DNA from: Rodentolepis nana
Lineage: Eukaryota > Platyhelminthes > Cestoda > Cyclophyllidea > Hymenolepididae
Assembly: GCA_900617975.1 (NCBI GenBank)
Contig: UZAE01014153.1
Coordinates: 1 to 16,339 of the forward strand
Reading direction: 5' to 3'
DNA: 16,339 nucleotides
Shown: one piece after another, positions 1 through 7,756 of the stretch
Layout of the letters: each line of letters starts with the position of its first letter
How positions within the stretch are numbered: the stretch's first letter is position 1
The notes under the pieces: model-generated
Databases searched by the model: none
Told to the model about the DNA's origin: nothing
What the model saw: the letters and a program-made list of their open reading frames with translations, nothing else
Made by a program: the position numbers and the translations under genes

Positions 1-22
1 GTGGGGGGTGGGGGGGGGGAGG
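1..22. repeat. G-rich low-complexity tract in intron
   Basis: Almost pure G, broken by a few T and A. It lies in the intron upstream of the first visible exon of the transporter gene and starts at the window edge. Such runs are prone to sequencing error and may mark a contig end. On the plus strand it could form a G-quadruplex. Confidence 0.8.
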
Positions 23-64
23 GAACTATCTTCTTACAATAATTTACCCATTCCCTTCACATAG

Positions 65-847
65 GACTTTGTATGGGGCTTTGCACTGATTATCTCCGGT
101 CTCTGTTTCTGCATTCTTGTTATCAGCTACAACCCCTTCAAATTCTGCAAGGCCATTGTCAATGATTTTGGGATTAACGATTGGAAGCTACCAAAATTTT
201 TTGTCTTTATCATTGCGTAAGTATAGTAATCACACGAAAATTTGCTATTTCTTGAACACTAAATTGTTAGATACTTCCCTTGAAAGACTAACAGTTTTCA
301 CATTCAGTTCTGTTAAATTTCCCTTGTACTTGCATGGTCTTGGCGCTCTCTCCCCCCCTTTCACATTTCTAAAACAAATATTGATTATTTTATTTATTTT
401 CAGAGGATTGGTTCCGCTGGAGGCCATTGGACTGATTATTTGGTGGACGTATTCAAACATTGCTTCCACTAGGTGGTATGAGCTGGCTGCAGAATCATTG
501 GCTTCGACGTTCCTCGAGGTTAGATTGTATATACTAAAGCTAACTAACACCTTGGATATAGCGTAACAGTGTTTATATCTATATTTCAGTGGAGTATACT
601 TCTAGCAACGATCCTTGTCTTTAATTTCATTGCCTACCGACTCAAATGCACAGTAGTTAAATCCTCCACTGAAGTCGGTTACGATCCGCATAACCTCTCT
701 GAAGTTCCGCCGGCGGAAGCATATAAATTGGTGAGAGAAATTACACTCTATTCTCAGGCCACTTTGGATATTGGTGTTGATTTATCGAATGACTCAAACA
801 AATGTCATACTACACGAGACAATCTCAGATTGAAGCAATGCGAATAA
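65..847 (+). CDS. C-terminal exons of a multi-pass transporter, probably SLC6 (neurotransmitter:sodium symporter) type; 5' end missing
   Basis: Three exons join in one frame: 65-216, 404-518 and 590-847 (TAA stop). Each intron has GT...AG ends: the first runs 217-403 with donor GTAAGT, the second 519-589 with donor GTTAGA. The first exon follows a pyrimidine-rich acceptor ending at 64. The 174 residues contain three hydrophobic segments, near FALIISGLCFCILVIS, the stretch spanning exons 1-2 (FFVFIIAGLVPLEAIGLIIW), and WSILLATILVFNFIAY. A polar tail of about 70 residues follows. The pattern of one helix, NPFKF, a short loop with DWKLP, a second helix, a Trp-rich extracellular loop and a last helix fits helices 10-12 of SLC6 carriers, which co-transport amino acids or amines with sodium across the plasma membrane. 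The sodium and substrate sites lie in upstream exons that are not seen here, so the substrate cannot be named. The family call rests on pattern recognition only. Confidence 0.6.
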
Positions 848-848
848 A
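843..848 (+). terminator. AATAAA overlapping the transporter stop codon
   Basis: AATAAA overlaps the TAA stop. If it were used, the 3' UTR would be only about 20-30 nt. A second AATAAA at 1387-1392 is an alternative that gives a more usual 3' UTR of about 0.5 kb. Confidence 0.35.
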
Positions 849-1634
849 ACAGATTCTTTTAACAATTGTTATGCCTATCGAAATAATATACCCTGAAAAT
901 GACTTTTATATTTTAACCATTTTCATTTAACTCACGTCTCCATGAGTTGTGCCGCATAATGTTAAACGCTTTCTCTTGATTACCGATCGGAGGTCAAAGA
1001 ATGAGGCGGAGGGTGGACATTGGGGATGTGACTATTTAAAGGCAGGCCTTTTTCAAAGTAATTAAGACTTATAACAAACATACAAAGGATGCACTAAATG
1101 CTAGCTAGCCCAAATTCAACTATCCACACGTACCTCAACAGAACACTTCTCACAGCACGTATTTCACCACTACCCACAAATTCATCCATGCCAATTTCAA
1201 ACACCAATTTTGCCTCCACTTCGCTAATTTCTTCACTTGCTCCTCATCATTTTAGGGCCAAACTGGCCCACCTTTTACACCACAACTAACCCTAGCCTTG
1301 ACCCAAATTAAGCCACCCACCTACACATACCTCAACTCAACACTACTCACATCATTCCATTTTGCATAACGTTGTCTTATGCCTTTAATAAACAACTAAT
1401 AGATATTGCAGGAGCAGCCGATCAGGTGAAAGCCAAGTTATACGAAGCTCTGTTTCAGGAATTCCTATGAGCAAACGAGAAGAAGGCAGTCGGATAGTTA
1501 AATACGTGTATTAGTGCTTGTTTAGAAACAAATGGGTACTTACTTTAGGCGTATTACCGCCGTAATCTCAGGAAACAGGATAAAACGAATTGAATAGCAC
1601 ATTCAATTAATTATTTGCTTTCGGGTAAATTTAA
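848..1634. other. 3' UTR / intergenic, no gene seen
   Basis: AT-rich sequence downstream of the transporter stop. The only long open frame (1098-1289, +) is Pro/Ser/Thr/Asn-rich with CA/CT-biased composition and no recognisable domain, and I do not call it. A possible distal poly(A) signal is at 1387-1392. Confidence 0.6.
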
Positions 1635-1919
1635 TTTTCTTTTATCCAACAATCCTTTAGTCGGACCAACGACTGTCTCTCGTTTTCAACCCTTTCAGAA
1701 AGTGGAACTAAGCATTTTCAACCCGACGTTGCTTCTTCATCAGTTTTTGATGAACGCATTATGAAAATGAGTGATGAAATAATTTACAAGGGCTTATGCA
1801 GAAATGGGACCAAGAACAGGTTGTCAATTCAACAAAAAAGAAAAATGTCTCTTCGTGTATTGAAAATACAGGCACATATCTCGAATTCAATGTTCAAATT
1901 TTCAGTATTACACATTTGA
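1635..1919 (+). other. Orphan exon-like open frame (94 codons, unassigned)
   Basis: The frame is open from just after a TAA at 1632 to a TGA at 1917. A strong pyrimidine-rich acceptor ends at 1698, inside the frame. The translation after it is mixed and charged, including SGTKHFQPDVASSSVFDERI and a basic stretch ending KNRLSIQQKRKMS, unlike simple low-complexity translation. The only weak donor noticed is GTTGTC at 1820. It could be a diverged or alternative exon, a pseudogene piece or chance. It lies 0.8 kb past the transporter stop on the same strand. I do not recognise a family. Confidence 0.2.
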
Positions 1920-2788
1920 ATTATTAAATGAGTGGTCGACGAACATTTTTGTAAGTATCTTACAAAAATGAAATTCAAACTATGTTAAGAATCGAGAGAT
2001 TATATAAATGGCAAAACAGAAAGATGCTAGTTCGCGTTAGAATTTTTCCTTGAAATTCGTCTTTAAATTTTCTTTGTCTCTATGGCACTCTCCTACGTTT
2101 GCTAAGACTTATAGAACTAGCTACTGCAAAGATATAGAGGAAATAGACGTACCACATGGAACACAATTATTCGGGATGTGTATGTCCTGACATGGAGCTT
2201 AGTCATTATATTTATATGGCGGATTTGATAACCTAACTGTAAACTATTGACTGACGTCTGGCATTACCATATTTGTTTATCCTCTACAGCTTGGCTACCC
2301 TTAGACCAACTTAGATTAACTTCAACTGACGACGAACTGACTGAGCGACATTGTCAATCATAAAATCATCTTGACCCAACTAGATCGTCCATAATCTACT
2401 GTACCTCCTAATTGTTTCTTTAAAAAAGCTATTCTTACTACCTCATAAATTTCAGAATCTCAAACTCTCTCAGTGTTCGAATATCTCTCTTCTCTTTTTA
2501 CCTCTCTGTTTGTAGTTCTTCAGTCTGCTAATTAAGGCATAAACAAAAAAATAGCACAATACTAGTTTCTCGTCATTCTTAACTAAGTCCAAATTTTCCT
2601 TCCATTGCCAATAGTAAATTGCATAGTATGCTTATTTCTAGCACACCTTCCCCATTTCATAATCTCATGACAGTAATCAAAGATTCGCCCTCTGGAAATA
2701 ACTTAACTTGGTTGGAACGTAATTATACAAAGTAATGATGGGCGTTATAATGCAACTCAACTTGTTCAAATTTTATAATTTAACTGAC
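1920..2788. other. Intergenic, no gene seen
   Basis: AT-rich sequence with stops in all frames. The only structure I see is the perfect hairpin at 1944-1970, listed separately. Confidence 0.6.
1944..1970. repeat. Perfect 12-bp inverted repeat with 3-nt loop
   Basis: CATTTTTGTAAG at 1944-1955 and its exact reverse complement at 1959-1970 are separated by TAT. Both arms are visible without gaps. It may be a cruciform or RNA hairpin, or the core of a small palindromic element. The arms are too short for a microRNA precursor. Confidence 0.75.
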
Positions 2789-3223
2789 GGGGCGTGCGAT
2801 AGACTTACCTCCACGTGGTGCACCCTGGGCAACGTTTATTCATACGGCAAAAAGTCTATTAATCGGCAGTTGACTTCTCACTTCAAGCTACCATCACCCC
2901 ACTGTATGCCATATTCTACCACTTCCACAGTAATCATTTTACCTTTTCTATGCCTCTGTGTCTGTCTCTTTTACAACTGCAAACCACTCTTCTGTTCCCC
3001 ATTCATCGACTTTCTATTACTTTGACATTCCCTCCCTCTGTGAAGCCCGAAGTCAGCTAAAGGGCTAATGATAACTATCAAAACGCCTGCCATTTGAAGT
3101 AAATACTCGTACTGAATAAACGTGCTCCGTGCTACACGTCTGTTTCCTTCATAGCTGGGCTATAGCTTAGCTGGTCCTGGGAGTCTAGCTAGATGTTGGA
3201 GAATCTGCCACAGAGATTTCTGA
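2789..3223 (+). mobile_element. Dispersed repeat, copy 1 (two-module form)
   Basis: The first module (2789 to about 3098) aligns nearly end to end with 15740-16050, with scattered substitutions and few indels. The second module (3102-3223) aligns without gaps to 4858-4979, with about eight mismatches by eye. The first module contains the overlapping palindromes CCACGTGG and GGTGCACC near 2811-2822, and AG|GTAAGT on its antisense strand (2803-2810). The second module contains AATAAA at 3115-3120 and a 12-nt stretch at 3163-3174 matching the Pol III A-box consensus. I found no target-site duplication around this copy. The class (LTR-type or TRIM-like, or a SINE-like composite) is unresolved. 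The 96-codon frame running through it is frameshifted in the other copy, so it is not a gene. Confidence 0.75.
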
Positions 3224-3549
3224 GTTAGTCAGATTTTACTAGCGTAGCAATCCGCTACAAGCTGTTTCCATCAAATTGTTTTTTCACATGTGCGTAAGTA
3301 GTATCGATTTCTAACATAAAAGCGCTAATATTTTATTATTAACACATTTTTAATGATTCAATTAAAAATCCACCTTTCATATTGTGCATAAAATCGTCTT
3401 AGGAGCGAATCCAAAGTGTGTAACAAGGAGTTTCAGTTTATTTTGGCATGGATGTGCTGTTTCTTCCTTCCCTAAGACAACTGTAATGGAGTATGGAGAA
3501 CATCGGGTTGGAAAATTGTGACAAATTTGTTTTGTGAGTGGTACTTATT

Positions 3550-3577
3550 GATATCGAGCCACTGATAAGTCGATATC
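3550..3577. repeat. 8-bp inverted repeat GATATCGA / TCGATATC
   Basis: The arms at 3550-3557 and 3570-3577 are exact reverse complements around a 12-nt spacer. A related string, TTGATATCGA followed by GTCACT, recurs near 6251, where the second arm is absent. This may be the remnant of a small repeat. Confidence 0.5.
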
Positions 3578-3802
3578 GCACCATTAGCGCTAATCATTTT
3601 CCGCTCAATTGAACACCGAAGTCAAATGAATAATAATTATTGGTTCTGTCTGCTCCAGTTGACCACAGCGGGGTTTAGTGAAATATGCAGTTGTTAAATT
3701 ATGGCAAAGAATATGTGATCTTGGAGTGGAACTGCTGTTTCCATTTACCTGGGGTCTGATAAGTGATATTGGCGCATACTTTAGACTAATAATAAACCGA
3801 AG

Positions 3803-3847
3803 GTTGGTCACGGGTTGTTTTGCACTAATGCAAATGCCCGTGACAAC
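3803..3847. repeat. Long imperfect hairpin
   Basis: GTCACGGG (3807-3814) pairs exactly with CCCGTGAC (3837-3844). The stem extends outwards by GTTG with GTTG's complement after a 1-nt bulge. Inside, TTTGCA (3819-3824) pairs with TGCAAA (3829-3834) around the loop CTAA. The two-tier stem is longer than chance would easily give. Confidence 0.65.
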
Positions 3848-4501
3848 AAGAGTTTGTATTAACTTGAATCACTGTAATTAACCAATTGGGATTATGGGAA
3901 TAAATTGGCAAATTGATTTTTGAGCAAACTGTTCAAATGGATTTTTCATCTTCATTCAAGATCAAGTCCAACAGAAGTTTATAGGAAAATGAAACCTACA
4001 TAACTTGGCATTTTAGAGTCATGAAACTTCGGGGGGAAGAAGAGCCGAATCGGTGGTCACACACCTAGAACCGATCCATTAATTACTGAACCAATTTTAA
4101 CTTTTGTTTCCAAAAGTAAGGGTTTTTCGACTAAAAGGAGGGAAAAAATGTCCCAGTTTAAGAGACGTTCGTTATTCGTTAATTATTATTAAAATAGGAG
4201 TTAGAAAATGCTGACACTCTTTAATGAACAATATTTGGTCAAAAAATGAATTTTCACATATTGTTTGCAGTAATTTTTCACAAGTTCAAGGGGGAAACAT
4301 TCACTTTTGGAAACTTTCCAATTGCATGACAAAAATTCTTACATTTAGGTCATTTCAAAAGGCTCCAAACAGTAGTCTAATATTTCCATTTCTCTCTTCT
4401 GTTGGCAATTTCATGAAAATTTAACTTTGTGGGACACGTTATCGCTGTGTGCGTCATCGTATGCCCGCATGTCTGCTCGCCAGGATTGGGATGTGCGCCG
4501 T

Positions 4502-4813
4502 TCAAACAATGACCAATCATCAACCTCTGTTTAACCTAATCCCATACAAACAGTGACCAATCATTAACCTCTGTTTGTTTAACACTAGCCTCTGTTTGTT
4601 TGACCTAATCCGCCATCCTGATCATGATCGACCTCTGTTTAACCTAATCCCTCATCCATCTGACCAATCATCAACCTCTGTTTAACCTAATCCCCCCATC
4701 CTTCGCCGTACAACTCTGTGTGCAGCGACCGTACAAACAGTGACCACTAGCCTCTGTTTGTTTGACCTAATCCGCCATCCTGATCATGATCGACCTCTGT
4801 TTAACCTAATCCC
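4502..4813. repeat. Minisatellite, seven copies of a CCTCTGTTT-based unit
   Basis: CCTCTGTTT occurs seven times, at about 4524, 4568, 4589, 4631, 4675, 4751 and 4793. It is usually followed by AACCTAATCC or by GTTTGACCTAATCC. A higher-order duplication is present: 4583-4651 is identical to 4745-4813 over 69 bp, a 162-bp period. Identity over that length suggests recent expansion or gene conversion. Spacers and units vary in length and no cas genes are near, so it is not a CRISPR array. Confidence 0.9.
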
Positions 4814-4857
4814 CCACGCTGATTATGAGTAGCTCCCTGGGTGTGCACTTTTTCCGC

Positions 4858-4979
4858 AATACTCGTACTAAATAAACGTGCTCCGTGCTACACGTCTGTT
4901 TCCTTTATATCTGGGCTATAGCTTAGCTAGTTCTGGGAGTCTGGCTAGATGTTTGAGAATCTGCCATAGAGATTTCTNT
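4858..4979 (+). repeat. 3' module of the dispersed repeat, second copy
   Basis: Aligns without gaps to 3102-3223. AATAAA is at 4871-4876. The A-box-like string at 4919-4930 differs from that of copy 1 by one base, G to A at its eleventh position. Here the module follows the minisatellite rather than the 310-bp 5' module, so the two modules combine independently. Confidence 0.85.
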
Positions 4980-4982
4980 GAC

Positions 4983-6384
4983 CTTACTAGGATTGGGCAC
5001 ATTAAAACGTAAAAATAGAAATGGAAAATACTGGTGTGGACTTATGAAAAGTATCATATATTATAATAAATCTAGAAAGTCGTATTTTTGTAGTTTCTGA
5101 GATTATTTTGAAGTAGAAATGTTAATAAATCACAATTAAAGCTTTGCCACCATAAAATCGTAGGGGGGGGGGGGGGGGGGGNGGGGGGGGGAGAGGGTTT
5201 CCTCAATAAAAACAATTCAACAACCTTTTTGATAAATAGAAATATACTTGGTTAGTATACCAAATATAAATGGCACTGAAGTCAGGTGAGAAAGTATTAT
5301 CTTAATTAGTAGGCTAATGCTTCGCACATGTACGAATTCTGCATTGTTGTGGAGGAAGGGGGGGAGGGAGACCTAGAGGGATGCTGGATCTCGAGACTCC
5401 TGAACCCGAAATAATAGAATTTTTCAGTATTGAAGTCTCTGTTTTGAATAATCCTGAAATCGCCAGGAAGATTAACGTCTCGAGGGATTAGCTACCCTGC
5501 CCAACACCATAGAGGAAACAGCTTAGTCACTATATAAACTTTTGGGCACAATAGCCGCGTAATGACCACGGTTATTGATTGGTCCGTGCTCGTGACTTCA
5601 TCGTTTAACATCTCATCCCAACGCTCCAAAATGTTTGAGCGTGCAAGCGCTTCTTCACTTCAGGCAAGCTATTGTTGTAGCCCCTAAATTGTGTTACTAA
5701 AATTTGCTTCGAAATTTATTGGGTGAAAGTATATGCACTTTATTTGAATTTAGACTTCCATAATTAGGTTTACCAAAACAATGAATAGAAAAAATAATTG
5801 GAAGTTGTTGGCAAAAACTAAACTTCATATATTCAAAATAGTTATTTAACTTATTTCTAAATCATTATTCCAAGGGTTGGGCCAGGTAACCCTGTTTACA
5901 TTTAAAAAAAACATTTTCGTTTTGGTTCTTCTCTATTTTATTTTTATTAAGTTTTAGATCCAAATCGTCTAACAACTTCCTGGTTAGCAAGTGATTCAAC
6001 ACTGAGGAGTATCTTTTTCAGGACCGGGCAGGTAGGAAGTGTAATAAGAAAAACTAGTTCCCTACTAATGAAACCATTTCATAGAATTTTTCTGAATTCC
6101 GATTTTCTTGGCAGTTTGTGAATATCATCACCTAATTTGCGCTCTAAAATTCAAGTTAAAACTCAGAGCAGTTAGCCTCTTCTCGTTTTTTTCATTTTCT
6201 TTTACTGCTAATATAGTTGTAAATTGCCAACGAAGGCCAGATTTGCTTTTTTGATATCGAGTCACTAAAATTAGACGTTGTAATTGATGCTAACTACTTT
6301 AATATTTAAGTAGGCAGGAGTCCCAAAGGAAAATAAATGATAATAGGCTGTATTTGGTAAATAAGCCCCTTTGTGATCTTACAG
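4983..6384. other. Intergenic, no gene seen; poly-G tract
   Basis: AT-rich with frequent stops on both strands. Apart from the poly-G run (5163-5191) I see no repeat, RNA gene or conserved coding segment. Confidence 0.6.
5163..5191. repeat. Poly-G tract containing an ambiguous base
   Basis: An uninterrupted G run except for N at 5182. Its length is likely wrong in the assembly. It may be a genuine G-quadruplex-forming homopolymer or an artefact at a join. Confidence 0.9.
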
Positions 6385-6542
6385 GAGATGCTGTCCGTTG
6401 GATCAATCTTGAAGATCGTTTGGATAACCTTGTCGTTGAGTTACCAAGGCAGCATCTATCTATTTGGCCAATAAAGCAAGAAAAAGCGAAGAGAACATTC
6501 TATCACGGAAGTGAAACCCAGTTTCGGAGGAATTCGTGCTAA
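6385..6542 (+). other. Orphan exon-like open frame after an acceptor (unassigned)
   Basis: A frame runs from the acceptor CTTACAG (ending 6384) to a TAA at 6540. It encodes about 51 residues of mixed composition, including GDAVRWINLEDRLDNLVVEL and IWPIKQEKAK. The sequence looks protein-like: amphipathic, Trp-containing and without low complexity. No matching upstream exon with a good donor was identified. It may be a terminal exon of a gene not otherwise seen, a pseudogene fragment or chance. I do not recognise the family. Confidence 0.25.
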
Positions 6543-7490
6543 ACCGTTAACCACAGAATTAATAATTGTAGGTGAGGCGCTAAAAGCTGTTCCAGCATTT
6601 ACTTAACTGTGCTTGAATTTAAAATCACCAATTGGAGGGGGTCTTTCATTGTTCACTAATTAATCTCAGTCGACTGTTAACTTTTGTGGCAAATAAAGAC
6701 AGTTCCAATTTCGTAGACCTTAATTGTGGGCACATTGGAACCAGTGGAAAAGTGGTTCTGAGAGAGGTTCAGTCATGTCAGACATTAGACTAAAGTTATA
6801 ATTGGGAGCCGATTACTAGAAATGAACTGCAATGTACTCCAAGAAGTTGGTATCAAGGGTGCAAATCTCAAATCATAGCAGCTAAACCCTCTGCAGAAAT
6901 AAAGACCCGCAAAACTTGAGATGTTGGGATTCTTCTGGCAAGACAAATTAGACAGATTACAAAATGTGTAACCTTAAAACTTAAAGAAGTATAAAAGACT
7001 TCATTCATGTAAACTAAGTGTCACTCTGCGTTCTTGCTAATCACAGAATTAAGGCTTCAGAGCTGAGTATCTGGCCTTCCAATCATTATGGCCGATACTA
7101 ATTTAAGCAGTCGATTTTGGTCGATCATACTAACACTGATAGAAGTGCACCCAATATCTAAAATAGCGGTTTTCCCCTAGACAAGGGCTGCCCTTCATGC
7201 AGAACACAACAGTATATTCGAATTCAAGGTCCATGTTGTAGTGCGCTTTCAAACAGAGTGGGATAAAGAATTGAAGAAATTTAAATTAAATCTCCTTTAG
7301 TAAACAAGGTGGCTGGCATTTTGGCCACTGGGTCTTCACTGAAGGATATCAAACCAGTGGCCTGCCTTCGCAACTGAACACGCTGACCATGGTGTCGCAA
7401 CCATTAAAAAACCAAGTACTACCAAACTGCAAATCGTCCACTTATTACACAATCAGAAAGGGAAAAGGAGGAATCACTGATAAACTCATT

Positions 7491-7496
7491 TTTATT
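7491..7496 (-). terminator. Minus-strand AATAAA, likely poly(A) signal of ZFC3H1
   Basis: TTTATT on the plus strand reads AATAAA on the minus strand, about 260 nt past the ZFC3H1 stop codon. I noticed no nearer canonical hexamer. Confidence 0.45.
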
Positions 7497-7542
7497 TTAA
7501 TAAAATACAAATACATAAATACGAGAACGCATCATCTTATAT

Positions 7543-7564
7543 ACACACACACACACGTACACAC
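7543..7564. repeat. CA dinucleotide microsatellite
   Basis: A short (AC)n run interrupted once by GT, directly visible. It lies in the presumed 3' UTR of the minus-strand gene. Confidence 0.85.
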
Positions 7565-7650
7565 GAGTTTTTTTAACTTTGAATAAAGAGATTCTCAATG
7601 GAAAGACGCGGTCAACGTAAGAGGAGTTCAGAGTCTGAGGAACAACTTAC

Positions 7651-7699
7651 CCTTATCCACAGTCAGCTCACGAGACTAGGGTTGGACATGATCCCCCAA
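7651..7699 (-). other. Exon-like block downstream of the ZFC3H1 stop
   Basis: On the minus strand, a 49-nt block lies between an acceptor ending ACAG and a consensus donor GTAAGT (7650-7645). A good donor, GTGAGT (7812-7807), lies inside the last part of the ZFC3H1 frame. Splicing from there to 7699 would replace the last 18 residues with about ten others before an in-frame TGA. It could be an alternative 3' end or a 3' UTR exon. There is no evidence of use beyond the splice-like signals. Confidence 0.3.
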
Positions 7700-7756
7700 C
7701 TGTAATTTAAAGTCAGACAAAAAAAACAAACAGAGCTCAAAAATCGGGACCAAAAT

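Larger units (their letters stand above)
3224..4427. other. Intergenic, no gene seen; two inverted repeats
   Basis: AT-rich sequence. The open frames at 3605-3881 and 4224-4424 show no domain and no flanking splice logic. Inverted repeats are listed at 3550-3577 and 3803-3847. Confidence 0.6.
4428..4982 (+). mobile_element. LTR-like element with minisatellite and shared 3' module
   Basis: A visibly less AT-rich island. It begins near TGTGGGACACG, runs through tandem CCTCTGTTT repeats (4502-4813), and ends in the 122-bp module shared with copy 1, including AATAAA at 4871-4876. A TG start, an enhancer-like tandem block, a poly(A) signal and a conserved terminal segment are how a solo LTR (U3-R-U5) would look. 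No flanking duplication or primer-binding site was found, and base 4978 is ambiguous near the 3' boundary, so the call is tentative. Confidence 0.45.
6543..7756. other. Intergenic / ZFC3H1 3' UTR
   Basis: No convincing gene. It contains a CA microsatellite at about 7543-7564, a minus-strand poly(A) signal (7491-7496) and a minus-strand exon-like block at 7651-7699. The 65-codon frame at 7389-7586 runs through the microsatellite and is not called. Confidence 0.6.

Noticed and set aside
245..550. Minus-strand 101-codon frame opposite the transporter exons
   Set aside because: It runs across a plus-strand intron and exon and has no domain. The plus-strand exons have good splice signals.
2801..2835. 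U1 snRNA or spliced-leader RNA gene in the repeat, suggested by ACTTACCT
   Set aside because: Only the octamer matches the U1 5' end. The following sequence has no U1 stem-loops or Sm site, and no leader sequence ending in ATG before a donor was found.
2735..3025. 96-codon plus-strand open frame in repeat copy 1
   Set aside because: It lies mostly in the repeat. The homologous copy at 15740 has an extra A in the AAAAA run, which shifts the frame, so the reading frame is not maintained.
4502..4813. CRISPR-like direct repeats
   Set aside because: Units and spacers vary in length, spacers are themselves repeated, and the context is eukaryotic. It is a minisatellite.
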